From assembly GCA_018819685.1 (NCBI GenBank), contig JAHJPT010000070.1, positions 1 through 41,065 on the forward strand: a stretch of 41,065 nt of DNA, written 5' to 3'. Both the position numbers and the translations under genes were made by a program. A model generated the notes under the pieces. The model was not told the DNA's origin, ran no database searches, and saw only the letters and a program-made list of their open reading frames with translations. The first letter of the stretch is position 1. Each line of letters opens with the position of its first letter. Source of the stretch: Alphaproteobacteria bacterium (GTDB lineage Bacteria; Pseudomonadota; Alphaproteobacteria; Sphingomonadales; Sphingomonadaceae). Below are positions 31,697 through 39,599 of this stretch, piece by piece.

Positions 31697-32857
31697 TCAG
31701 GACCACGCGACCCGATCGCTGCCGATGACCAGTTCCAGCGCGAGCAGTCTGCCGTCGCGATAGACTTCCACCGGCACACTGGTTCCCGCTTTTGCCTCGC
31801 CCACCGAACGGGCGAGATCGCGGCCATCCTCGAGCTTCTCGCCCGCGAAGCGCAGGATGACGTCGCCGGGCTTCAGACCGGAGCGCGCCGCAGGGCCACG
31901 CGCTTCGACCTCGGCGATCAGTGCGCCGACCTCGCTGGACAGCCCGAGCCGACGGGCAATGTCCTCGTCGAGATCGGTCATGGAGACCCCGATGCGGCCG
32001 CGCGAGACGCTGCCGTTCTGGACGATTTCTGTGGCGATCTCGCGGGCGAGGTGTGCCGGAATGGCAAAGCCGATGCCGACATTGCCGCCCGAAGGCGTGA
32101 AGATGGCGGTGTTGACGCCGATCACACGACCGCTCGCATCGAACAGCGGCCCACCCGAATTGCCCGAGTTGATGGCTGCGTCGACCTGCAGGAAATCGTC
32201 GTAGGCGCCCCCGATCTCGCGACCGCGCGCCGATACGATGCCGGAGGTCACCGTATTGCCGAGCCCGAACGGGCTGCCGACCGCGAAAACGCTGTCGCCG
32301 ACACGCGTCCCGTCGCTGTCACCCCAGTCCACGGCCTGAAAGCCGCTGCCTTGGGTGATTTGCACGACGGCGACATCGGTCTTGTCGTCGCGGCCTAGCA
32401 CCCGCCCTTCGAGTTCGCGGCCGTCGCTCAATTGCACCGTTACCACGTCGGCATTGGCGACGACATGGTTGTTGGTGACCACGAGACCGGAAGGATCGAC
32501 GATGAAGCCGGAGCCGAGCGAGCCGCCCGGCCGTGCCCGGTCGCCATGGGGCGAGGGCTGCCCGAAAAAGCGGCGCAGCGCTTCGTCACGGGTCATGGGG
32601 CCGGCGGCTGTGCGCGAGCGCGCTTCGGGTTTTACCTGGATCTGCACCACGCTCGGACCCACCGCCTCGACCATGTCGGCAAGGTTCGCATGGACGCCGC
32701 TCTGCATCACCGCAGCGGGACCCGGAGCGGCGATCTCGCCGGCGATCGCGGCGTCGTCGCTGGCCAGCGCCGCACCACCGACTATGCCGCCCAATGCAGC
32801 ACTCCCGAGCAGAATGGCGGCCGATGCAGGGCGAAGTGAGAATTTACGCTTTGTCAT
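31697..32857 (-). CDS. Deg/HtrA-type periplasmic serine protease
   Basis: A 386-residue trypsin-like protease with the triad His131 (Thr-Asn-Asn-His-Val-Val), Asp161 (Lys-Thr-Asp-Val-Ala) and Ser234 (Gly-Asn-Ser-Gly-Gly-Pro-Leu). An N-terminal signal/anchor segment (about 12-32) directs it to the periplasm or membrane. One PDZ domain occupies about 290-380, as in DegS-like and short Deg proteins. It degrades misfolded envelope proteins or cleaves a regulatory substrate. The two-component genes follow on the same strand, suggesting one operon. It is divergent from the lipoprotein gene at 33040. Confidence 0.93.
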   Translation of the reverse strand: MTKRKFSLRPASAAILLGSAALGGIVGGAALASDDAAIAGEIAAPGPAAVMQSGVHANLADMVEAVGPSVVQIQVKPEARSRTAAGPMTRDEALRRFFGQPSPHGDRARPGGSLGSGFIVDPSGLVVTNNHVVANADVVTVQLSDGRELEGRVLGRDDKTDVAVVQITQGSGFQAVDWGDSDGTRVGDSVFAVGSPFGLGNTVTSGIVSARGREIGGAYDDFLQVDAAINSGNSGGPLFDASGRVIGVNTAIFTPSGGNVGIGFAIPAHLAREIATEIVQNGSVSRGRIGVSMTDLDEDIARRLGLSSEVGALIAEVEARGPAARSGLKPGDVILRFAGEKLEDGRDLARSVGEAKAGTSVPVEVYRDGRLLALELVIGSDRVAWS

Positions 32858-33039
32858 GACTATCCTGTCGCAAGAGATTCTTGTTCGACAACCCGTTTAC
32901 CCAGCCAACATCACGCCAGCATGAGACGCGCATTAAATCCGCTTCATAAACGGGCTTGCGGATTGGCCGGGGGAACAGGGGTCTTCGTCAGGCGCTCTAG
33001 CGAAACGGACGGGGTTACAAGCGCTTGAGGAGAAAGCGA

Positions 33040-33609
33040 ATGACCAGATTAGCAATAGTCACCGTTCTGTCAGCAGCCGCCATCAGCCTGGGAGCTTGCA
33101 GCCAGTCCACCCCCTATGCGCCGCAGAGCGCATCGGCGACGGCAGCGGACTTCGGCTATAGCAGCACCCGGCTGGGCGAAGGAATGTACCGGGTCTCCTT
33201 TGCCGGTAACCAGTTCACGTCTCGCGAAACAGTCGAGGATTACCTTCTCTACCGCGCCGCGGAACTCACGCGCCAGCGCGGTTATACCGGGTTCAGCCTG
33301 ATGCGTGAAAACATCGACCGGAACGTGGCGACCGATGTGGATACCTACCCCACCACCGGCATCGGGGCCTATCCCACCTTCACGCCGTATTACGGCTTCT
33401 ACGGCGCCGGCGGTGTCTACAACACCTATGATCCCTTTCTGGGAGGCCAGTTCCCCGGAACCACAGTCGATATCGACCGCGTGGAACGGTACGAAGCAAG
33501 GGCCACGATTCAGATGTATCGCGGCACGCCTCCGGCCGGACCGCAACCGAACTTCGATGCCTCGGCAGTGATGGCTCGTCTGCAAGGCACGGTAGAAATG
33601 CCCGGCTGA
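33040..33609 (+). CDS. CC0125/CC1285-type lipoprotein
   Basis: A 189-residue lipoprotein with a signal ending in Leu-Gly-Ala-Cys and then the family segments Tyr-Arg-Val-Ser-Phe-Ala-Gly-Asn, Arg-Glu-Thr-Val-Glu-Asp-Tyr-Leu-Leu-Tyr-Arg-Ala-Ala-Glu-Leu-Thr and Arg-Gly-Tyr. This matches an alphaproteobacterial lipoprotein family of unknown function, from recall. The C-terminal part is Tyr/Gly/Thr-rich. The ATG at 33040 has a GAGGAG site; a TTG at 33025 is less likely. Confidence 0.8.
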   Translation: MTRLAIVTVLSAAAISLGACSQSTPYAPQSASATAADFGYSSTRLGEGMYRVSFAGNQFTSRETVEDYLLYRAAELTRQRGYTGFSLMRENIDRNVATDVDTYPTTGIGAYPTFTPYYGFYGAGGVYNTYDPFLGGQFPGTTVDIDRVERYEARATIQMYRGTPPAGPQPNFDASAVMARLQGTVEMPG

Positions 33610-33861
33610 TAGCGAGATCGGTCCGCTGCTCGCTCGCCTGCGCGCCCGTCCAGGCGTGGCGGGCGGCGGGTCGCTTTAATCTGGTTCGAAACGCCGCCTC
33701 CGTCTTCGTTGCGGCCGGCGAATATGCATTCCCGCTTTGCATCGACCGCTGCGTTCCATCTCAGGCATAATTGGACCGTACAGCAGGCTCCGCCGTCGGA
33801 ACCAATCTCCTGTGGGCGCGGATTGGCGACGGCTACTGCCTTTCGCATGCGTGTCTTATAG
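33610..33861. other. Intergenic stretch upstream of the stress promoter
   Basis: About 250 bp after the lipoprotein stop with no supported gene. It holds GC-rich stretches, but I found no clear terminator with a T run. Confidence 0.4.
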
Positions 33862-33887
33862 GGAACCGCCCTCTCGCGGACGGCGTT
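33862..33887 (+). promoter_or_regulatory. EcfG-type general stress promoter (perfect consensus)
   Basis: GGAAC, 17 bases, then CGTT exactly matches the -35/-10 consensus for the alphaproteobacterial EcfG sigma factor. It ends 31 bp before the ATG of the VKOR-like gene, a normal promoter-to-start distance. Function follows from established knowledge of the EcfG consensus; activity is inferred. Confidence 0.7.
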
Positions 33888-33918
33888 GAATTTGCGACGC
33901 GCCAACCAGGATCATTCG

Positions 33919-34470
33919 ATGAAGTCCCTTCTGATGAATGCAACCAGCGGAAACAAAACTCCCCGCCAGCTTGAGCGAAGCATCAGGCAATCGACCGATC
34001 GGCCAATGAAGTTCCGGCGCGGCATCGTCGCCATTTCGCTCGTCGGCATCGCAGCGATGGGTGTCGTCAGCCTGCTGCAGACCGGGCTCGTACGGCACCT
34101 GCCCGATCCACCCACCAAAAAGCCCGACTTCGATTCCGACAAGGTGAATACGAGCCGCGAAGCATACAGCTACGGCATGCCGGATGCGCCGCTGACGATC
34201 GCTGCCCATGCCGTCACGCTCGCGATCGCAGCGGCGGGACCTGCGGATCGCTATCGCAACAGACCGTGGTTGCCGTTGCTCGCGGCTCTCGTAGCATTGC
34301 CACAGGCTGCCGTCGCGGGGCGGTATCTTTTCCATCAAATGCCGAAGGTCGACAAAGCCTGGTGCCCCTGGTGCGTGGTCGATGCTCTCACGCATTTCGC
34401 AACGGTCGCTTTGACCCTGCCGGAAGCTCTGAAAGCGGGTAGAAGCCTCATGCCGAAAGGTGCGATCTGA
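33919..34470 (+). CDS. VKOR-like (vitamin K epoxide reductase family) membrane protein
   Basis: A 183-residue membrane protein that I recall as a short sphingomonad VKOR-like family. A helix at about 35-56 is followed by a periplasmic segment with Asp-Ser-Asp-Lys-Val-Asn-Thr-Ser-Arg-Glu-Ala-Tyr. Two or three more helices follow, with the redox motif Cys149-Pro-Trp-Cys152 in Ala-Trp-Cys-Pro-Trp-Cys-Val-Val. Full VKOR proteins have a second, loop cysteine pair; none is present here, so it would need a partner thiol protein. A perfect EcfG promoter lies just upstream, so it is probably stress-induced. Confidence 0.78.
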   Translation: MKSLLMNATSGNKTPRQLERSIRQSTDRPMKFRRGIVAISLVGIAAMGVVSLLQTGLVRHLPDPPTKKPDFDSDKVNTSREAYSYGMPDAPLTIAAHAVTLAIAAAGPADRYRNRPWLPLLAALVALPQAAVAGRYLFHQMPKVDKAWCPWCVVDALTHFATVALTLPEALKAGRSLMPKGAI

Positions 34471-34553
34471 CGCAGAGAGCCTGCAGCCGAGCCTTTGCCA
34501 GGACCTGGCGCGGCCATTCCGGGAGGGCGCATCGTGAAGCTTGTTCTGGAACC

Positions 34554-34569
34554 CAGACGAGCTCGTCTG
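34554..34569. promoter_or_regulatory. Perfect 16-bp palindrome upstream of the sterol desaturase-like gene
   Basis: CAGACGAGCTCGTCTG is a perfect palindrome 13 bp before the ATG, flanked on both sides by GGAACC. It could be an operator or, in the mRNA, a hairpin that controls access to the ribosome site. Regulator unknown. Confidence 0.45.
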
Positions 34570-34582
34570 CGGAACCTCGCAG

Positions 34583-35371
34583 ATGAGCCGTATCAAGCTC
34601 CTTGCGTACCTGGCTGCTGGAGGCCTGATCGCGTTGATGGCTTCCGAGAGGCGGCGGCCCCTTCGCAAGCAGTGCAGACCCGAACTGCCCCGCAACCTCC
34701 GCAATGCCGCCATGGGAGCCATGTGTGCGGCGGTAATCCAGCCGGTGGAGGTTCCCCTTACCCAACGGATTGCCATCGCCAATGCACACTCGCCGCGCGG
34801 CATAGCTGCCTGGCTGCCCCGGTCATTGCGCGCTATCGCTGGCTTCGTGCTCATGGATTACATGTTTTATCTCTGGCACATCGCGACGCACAAAAGCCGT
34901 TTTCTGTGGCGCTTTCACCGCGTTCACCACATCGATCCCGATATGGACTCATCCACCGCCGTGCGGTTTCACGCGGTCGATATGCTGGTGTCACTGCCCT
35001 GGCGCCTTTTACAGGTCAGATGCAGCGGAATCGCACCTGGGACGCTGTCGGTCTGGCGAACCTTTTTCAATGCCTCGATCCTCTTTCACCATTCCAACCT
35101 GCAGTTGCCGGACGGATGGGATCGACGTCTTTCATGGCTGCTTACCACCCCCAAAATGCATGGCATTCATCACTCGATCGTTCCTGCCGAACGCGACAGC
35201 AACTGGTCGAGCGGGCTGAGCCTGTGGGACCGTCTGCACGGAACCTATCGCGAAGACGTGCTCCAGAGCGACATCGACATCGGTGTCGCAGACAGTCGCG
35301 CCGCGGCGGACTTGAGCTTGCCTGCCAGTCTAAGCGCTCCATTCAAGCGAATACCCATGTCCGTGGAGTGA
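34583..35371 (+). CDS. Sterol desaturase / fatty acid hydroxylase family protein
   Basis: A 262-residue membrane di-iron protein of the fatty acid hydroxylase superfamily. The histidine boxes are His99-x-x-x-His103, His112-x-x-His115-His116, His169-His170 and His193-x-x-His196-His197. Hydrophobic helices surround them. Such enzymes hydroxylate or desaturate sterols, carotenoids, sphingolipids or fatty acids; the substrate cannot be assigned. ATG at 34583 follows a palindrome; an upstream TTG at 34541 would run through that palindrome. Confidence 0.87.
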   Translation: MSRIKLLAYLAAGGLIALMASERRRPLRKQCRPELPRNLRNAAMGAMCAAVIQPVEVPLTQRIAIANAHSPRGIAAWLPRSLRAIAGFVLMDYMFYLWHIATHKSRFLWRFHRVHHIDPDMDSSTAVRFHAVDMLVSLPWRLLQVRCSGIAPGTLSVWRTFFNASILFHHSNLQLPDGWDRRLSWLLTTPKMHGIHHSIVPAERDSNWSSGLSLWDRLHGTYREDVLQSDIDIGVADSRAAADLSLPASLSAPFKRIPMSVE

Positions 35372-35535
35372 TCGGCAACCGTCTTGCGGAAGTCGGAAGG
35401 GAACCGTTTGGGGAGGGCTCCGCAGCCTCCTTATCGGTCACGCATATCGACAAAGGCCCGCAGGTACGGGCGATCCCTCAGCATGAAGCTGCTGCTTGAG
35501 GATCTTGAGATGAGCGGGAAGATGGGTCGGAGCTT
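35372..35535. other. Convergent gap with GC-rich hairpin
   Basis: Lies between the convergent sterol desaturase and diguanylate cyclase genes. An imperfect hairpin around GAGGGCT/AGCCTC near 35416-35432 could serve as a terminator. No gene is seen. Confidence 0.35.
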
Positions 35536-36510
35536 TCAGTCCGAACAGATGCGGTTTCGCCCTTCGGCCTTGGCGCGGTAGAGGGCCGCGTCGGCACGGT
35601 GGATGGCGGCGATGCTGTCGGCGTGATCGCCGGTTGCCGTGGCGACACCGCCGGAGAAGGTGATCTGGCCCATCGGCTGGTCGTTTTCGCGCAGCTTGAA
35701 TTCCCGCTTCGCCAGGTCCGCGCGCGCTTGGTCGAGCAAGGCGACGCCGGCTGCTGCATCGTCCGACTCCATCACGACGAGGAACTCTTCGCCACCCCAG
35801 CGGCCGACGAAATGCGGGGCACAGGCGCTGGATAGCGAGGAGGCGACCTGTTTGAGGACCCGGTCGCCGACCCCGTGCCCGTATCGGTCGTTGATACTTT
35901 TGAAGAAATCGATGTCGCACAATCCGACCACGCGCGGGCTTCCCTTGTTCGAAAGCCGCTGCAGATGGCGATCGATGGCACGGCGATTGCCAAGCCCCGT
36001 CAACTGGTCGCGCTGAGCGTCGTCGCGCGCGGTTTCCAGTTCCAGTCGCAAGGCGGCAACTTCGCTGGCCGTGGCGTCCAGATCGCTTGCGGTGGATTGG
36101 GACCGTTCGATCATCCGCGCGACGATCTCGACCGTGCGCGTTTCTCCCTCCCCGAAGCTGCCTGCTTCCGCGCTCAGTTCCCGCGCGAACGCCCCGGTTG
36201 CCGCTGCAGCCGACGATGCGGCCTCGCCGAGTTTGAGCGCCTGATGTCGCAGCGCGTCGTGTTGCGTGCGATCCTGGCGTGCAGCCCCCCGCACCGAACG
36301 GGTCAGGTGGAGGCGGATGATTTCATCGGCGTCGTTTTGCCGCAGGCGAAACCCTTCGGACGTGAACGCCTCCACCATCCGACCGATCGGCGAACCCGGA
36401 TCGGCCAGCGCCATATAGGCGAGCGTATAATTCTCCGGAGTCGGCGAAAGGTGCTGGTCGACCAAAAAGGCAAGGGCGTCGGCGCCCGGTTTATGATCGA
36501 TCTTCGACAT
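35536..36510 (-). CDS. Diguanylate cyclase (GGDEF domain)
   Basis: A 324-residue soluble protein with an N-terminal helical region of about 160 residues, including a probable coiled coil, and a C-terminal GGDEF domain. The active motif is Gly-Gly-Glu-Glu-Phe at about 239-243, with upstream Asp-Ile-Asp-Phe-Phe-Lys metal-binding and Asp-Gln-Leu-Thr-Gly-Leu-Gly-Asn-Arg signatures. The usual RxxD inhibitory site is absent, so product inhibition may be weak. It would make cyclic di-GMP in the cytoplasm. A PilZ effector gene lies at 39251. ATG at 36510 has a good GGAGG site. Confidence 0.92.
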   Translation of the reverse strand: MSKIDHKPGADALAFLVDQHLSPTPENYTLAYMALADPGSPIGRMVEAFTSEGFRLRQNDADEIIRLHLTRSVRGAARQDRTQHDALRHQALKLGEAASSAAAATGAFARELSAEAGSFGEGETRTVEIVARMIERSQSTASDLDATASEVAALRLELETARDDAQRDQLTGLGNRRAIDRHLQRLSNKGSPRVVGLCDIDFFKSINDRYGHGVGDRVLKQVASSLSSACAPHFVGRWGGEEFLVVMESDDAAAGVALLDQARADLAKREFKLRENDQPMGQITFSGGVATATGDHADSIAAIHRADAALYRAKAEGRNRICSD

Positions 36511-36883
36511 CCGCCCTCCAGAATAGCCCTGCTCGCGACGCCAGTCCGAACCCTCCGCTTCCGATAAAACCGGGATTGGGACCGGCTGGCAATCCACCAG
36601 CTATGTCTCGGCCGCCATCCCTACATCGGAGGGCGTTAACGCATTGGCATCGCCCATACGCTGGCTCGGGCAATCGAGCAATTCAGGTCAACTCGCGCCT
36701 TGGACAAGACAGGTGCGGATCGCACGGCGAGAGTTCCGTCGCGCTGTCAAACGCCGGTCGCGCGGATTTCGCGGCGACGAGAGCCGGGATTCCGAGCCAG
36801 TCGCCATCGGTCGTTCCGCCTTTCTGCTCGCTCATGCCGAAGTGATGCCTTGCGTGAAGCGTCGAGACCATCTATCTCGAATG
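36511..36883. other. Divergent intergenic region between cyclase and TonB receptor
   Basis: No gene is supported in about 370 bp. The TonB receptor reading frame stays open far upstream through this region, but the family N-terminus begins only at 36917. The Zur-like palindrome at its right end is the only clear signal. Confidence 0.45.
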
Positions 36884-36899
36884 GGATGTTGTAACATCC
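36884..36899. promoter_or_regulatory. Zur-like operator upstream of TonB receptor
   Basis: GGATGTT, two bases, then AACATCC form a near-perfect palindrome with core ATGTTGTAACAT, close to the ATGTTATAACAT core known for alphaproteobacterial Zur sites. It lies 17 bp upstream of the TTG start of a histidine-rich TonB receptor, a fitting target for zinc control. The assignment is inference from sequence and context. Confidence 0.55.
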
Positions 36900-36916
36900 A
36901 TTCCGGAGAATTCGCT

Positions 36917-39085
36917 TTGAAGAAATACGCGCTGCTGGCGACCAGCATTCTCGCCGGCCCGGCACTAGCCCAATCCGCTGCGCCCGATACCAGTCGCGAT
37001 CCCGTTCACGGCGAAGAGGGCCGGGTAATCGTCGTCACCGCCGATTTCGTCGAAGAGCTCGATATCCTGGCCGGTACCTCGGTGGTAACCGGCGACGATA
37101 TCCTGCGCGATCTCGAGCCGCAGATCGGGGACATTCTCGCCGATCAGCCGGGCGTCTCCGCAACCTCCTTCAGTCCCGGTGCCTCGCGTCCGGTCCTGCG
37201 CGGCTTCCAGGGCGAACGCGTCCGTGTTCTGACCGACGGGATCGGAACTCTGGACGTATCGAACACCTCGGTCGATCACGCGGTCACCATCGATCCGCTG
37301 GTCACCGAACGCGTCGAGATATTCCGCGGTCCCGCGGCGCTCCTGTTCGGCAGCCAGGCGATCGGCGGCGCGGTCAATGCGCTCGACCGGCGGATCCCAC
37401 GCGCGGTGCCCGAGAACGGCTATCATCTGGACGCAATCGGCTCCTATTCCTCGGCTTACGACGGCTATAGCGGCAGCGCTGCAGCCGATGTGGCGCTCGG
37501 CGAGCAATTCGTGGTCCATGTGGACGGCAGCTATCGCAAGACCGAGGATGTCGAGGTCGGCGGCTATGTGCTGTCACCGACGCTCCGCGCGCAACAACGG
37601 GCGGTTGCCGAGGAAGAGCGCGAAGAAGGGCATCTGGAAGAAGCCGAAGAGGCGCGGGAGTTCGCCGAACTCCGAGGCGTCCTGCCCAACAGCGCGACCG
37701 AGACCTACACGCTGGGTGCCGGCTTCGCGCTGATCAACGAGGGCGGCAGCCTGGGCGCATCGGTCAGCTATTTCGACAGCCGGTACGGCATCCCGGCTCG
37801 ACCAGGCGCCGAACATGCGCATGGCGAAGAGGGCGAGGAGGATCACGAAGAGGAGGAGGAAGGCCACGACGAACATGGCGAAGCTCCGGTGTCGATCGAT
37901 CTGAAGCAATATCGCGCCGATTTGCGCGGCGAGCTCTTCACCGAAGGGTTCCTGGAGAAGATCAAGTTCCGCGCCGGCTTCTCCGACTATCAGCACACCG
38001 AATTCGAAGGCGACGAGGTCGGCACCGTGTTCAAGACCCAGGGGTTCGAAACACGTCTCGAACTGGTCCAGGCGAATCGCAACGGCTGGCGCGGCGTGAC
38101 CGGGTTCCAGGGTTCCACCCGCGACTTCGCGGCGGTCGGGGCCGAAGCCTTCGTGCCGCCCAATGTCACCGACCAATACGGCGTGTTCACGCTGCAGGAA
38201 TTCGATCTGGGCCGCCGGTTCGGCCTGGAAGCGTCGGCACGCTTCGAACACACCGACGTGCAATCCGACGCGGTCGCGATCGGGTTGGAGGAGGATGCGG
38301 TGATCACCGCCGTCGACCGCAATTTCAACGCCTTCTCCATCGCTGGCGGGATCAATTACGAGATCGTTCCCGACGTCAAACTGGGCCTCAATCTGAGCCG
38401 CGTGGAGCGCGCTCCTTCGGCCGAAGAACTGTTCTCCAACGGCCCGCATATCGCCACCCAGGCCTTCGAGATCGGCGATCCCGCGCTCGACAAGGAAAGC
38501 AGCCTCGGGATCGAGGCCTATCTGCGGGGCGCAACCGGACCCGCACGCTTCCAGCTTGCCGCCTATTACAGCCGGTTCGACAATTTCATCTACGAGACCG
38601 ATACCGGGCTCGAAGCCGACGGCCTCCCGCTGTTCCAGTTCCTGCAGTCGGATGCCGATTACTACGGGGTCGAGGCGCAGGCAGCCTACGATCTGATCGA
38701 TCGCGACGGGCTGACGGTCACGATCGACGGTGTGGCCGATTACACCCGAGCCGAAATCGACGGCGACGGTCCCGCGCCGCGAATACCGCCGCTGCGGGTT
38801 CTCGGCGGAATCGAGGCCAACCGGGACAGTCTGGGCGCCCGGGTGGAAGCCGAATGGGTCGCCGATCAGGACCGGACCGCATCGTTCGAACTGCCGACCG
38901 AAGGCTATACCCTGGTCAATGCTTCGGTCTCGTGGCGGCCGTTCGGCGCGCGCAACGAGACGCTGCTGATCCTGTCGGCCGACAATCTGTTCGATGTCGA
39001 TGCCCGCCGCCATGCCAGCTTCACCAAGGACTTCGTCCCGCTGGCCGGGCGCAACATCAAGCTGTCGGCCCGCCTTAGCTTCTAG
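36917..39085 (+). CDS. Histidine-rich TonB-dependent receptor, probably for zinc
   Basis: A 722-residue outer membrane receptor. A Sec signal peptide (starting Lys-Lys-Tyr-Ala-Leu-Leu and ending Ala-Leu-Ala-Gln) follows a TTG start at 36917 with a CGGAG site. The plug has Asp-Gln-Pro-Gly-Val, Arg-Gly-Phe-Gln-Gly and Val-Glu-Ile-Phe-Arg-Gly-Pro. The barrel ends with Arg-Leu-Ser-Phe. Two acidic stretches stand out: a Glu-rich one near residue 230-250 and a His/Glu-rich loop near 298-322 with five histidines, reminiscent of ZnuD-like zinc receptors. The Zur-like site upstream supports zinc uptake; substrate is inferred. Confidence 0.85.
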   Translation: MKKYALLATSILAGPALAQSAAPDTSRDPVHGEEGRVIVVTADFVEELDILAGTSVVTGDDILRDLEPQIGDILADQPGVSATSFSPGASRPVLRGFQGERVRVLTDGIGTLDVSNTSVDHAVTIDPLVTERVEIFRGPAALLFGSQAIGGAVNALDRRIPRAVPENGYHLDAIGSYSSAYDGYSGSAAADVALGEQFVVHVDGSYRKTEDVEVGGYVLSPTLRAQQRAVAEEEREEGHLEEAEEAREFAELRGVLPNSATETYTLGAGFALINEGGSLGASVSYFDSRYGIPARPGAEHAHGEEGEEDHEEEEEGHDEHGEAPVSIDLKQYRADLRGELFTEGFLEKIKFRAGFSDYQHTEFEGDEVGTVFKTQGFETRLELVQANRNGWRGVTGFQGSTRDFAAVGAEAFVPPNVTDQYGVFTLQEFDLGRRFGLEASARFEHTDVQSDAVAIGLEEDAVITAVDRNFNAFSIAGGINYEIVPDVKLGLNLSRVERAPSAEELFSNGPHIATQAFEIGDPALDKESSLGIEAYLRGATGPARFQLAAYYSRFDNFIYETDTGLEADGLPLFQFLQSDADYYGVEAQAAYDLIDRDGLTVTIDGVADYTRAEIDGDGPAPRIPPLRVLGGIEANRDSLGARVEAEWVADQDRTASFELPTEGYTLVNASVSWRPFGARNETLLILSADNLFDVDARRHASFTKDFVPLAGRNIKLSARLSF

Positions 39086-39095
39086 GAGCTGGCCC

Positions 39096-39128
39096 CGAGC
39101 CACCACCGCCCCGTCGGCGGGTAGCTCG
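39096..39128 (+). terminator. Two-step hairpin after the TonB receptor
   Basis: Outer arms CGAGC/GCTCG and inner arms CCGCC/GGCGG fold into a long hairpin 11 bp past the receptor stop. There is no T run, so termination is probable but not certain. Confidence 0.45.
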
Positions 39129-39250
39129 GTTCGGCCTGTGGGGCAGCGCCAATCCGACCTTGGCCCTGTTGGCGTTGCGTGCATTCTGGTATCGAGGTCG
39201 CAAGCCGCTTGGACGGTTGGCGCGTCGCACTAGGAATGTTGGACGCTGAC

Positions 39251-39580
39251 ATGGATATCGAGAAGCCGGAATCTTCGAACCAGCGCCGCGAGCCGCGCCA
39301 CGAGGTGCAGGTGGCGGGACGCTATCGCTCGCGCATCGGCTCCTCGCGCGACATCTGGATCAAGGACATATCTGAAACCGGTTGCCGCTTCTTCGACAGA
39401 TTCTCGGTGCTGCCGATCGATACCGCGATCACCTTCCGCGTCGGCACGATCGGTCCCATCGCGGCCAAGGTGCGCTGGCGCGAGAAAAGCGTGGTCGGTA
39501 TCGAGTTCGAGACCCCGCTCCACCCCAGCGTGCTCCAGCACATCGTCGAGACGATGGACGAGCCCGGCGAAGGGGGCTGA
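39251..39580 (+). CDS. PilZ-domain protein
   Basis: A 109-residue single-domain PilZ protein with the c-di-GMP-binding motifs Arg-Arg-Glu-Pro-Arg at about 12-16 and Asp-Ile-Ser-Glu-Thr-Gly-Cys about 35 residues later, matching the RxxxR and D/NxSxxG signatures. It probably acts as a cytoplasmic c-di-GMP effector, and its partner is unknown. A diguanylate cyclase is encoded 2.7 kb away. An ATG at 39236 is a possible earlier start. Confidence 0.85.
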   Translation: MDIEKPESSNQRREPRHEVQVAGRYRSRIGSSRDIWIKDISETGCRFFDRFSVLPIDTAITFRVGTIGPIAAKVRWREKSVVGIEFETPLHPSVLQHIVETMDEPGEGG

Positions 39581-39599
39581 GCCTGCCTAGGGGAGCAAC

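Noticed and set aside
30818-32398. Long forward ORF opposite the regulator and protease genes
   Set aside because: Antisense to three identified regions and spanning gene boundaries, which a real gene would not do.
33610-33861. EcfG-like promoter on the reverse strand near 33750
   Set aside because: A GGAAC is present, but no CGTT lies at the right spacing and no gene is positioned to use it.
36644-36916. Earlier start for the TonB receptor at 36644
   Set aside because: The signal peptide begins at the TTG at 36917 with a ribosome site; the upstream part is not signal-like and contains the Zur-like site.
37574-39184. Long reverse ORF opposite the TonB receptor
   Set aside because: Shadow of the receptor gene; low-complexity composition and no recognised domain.
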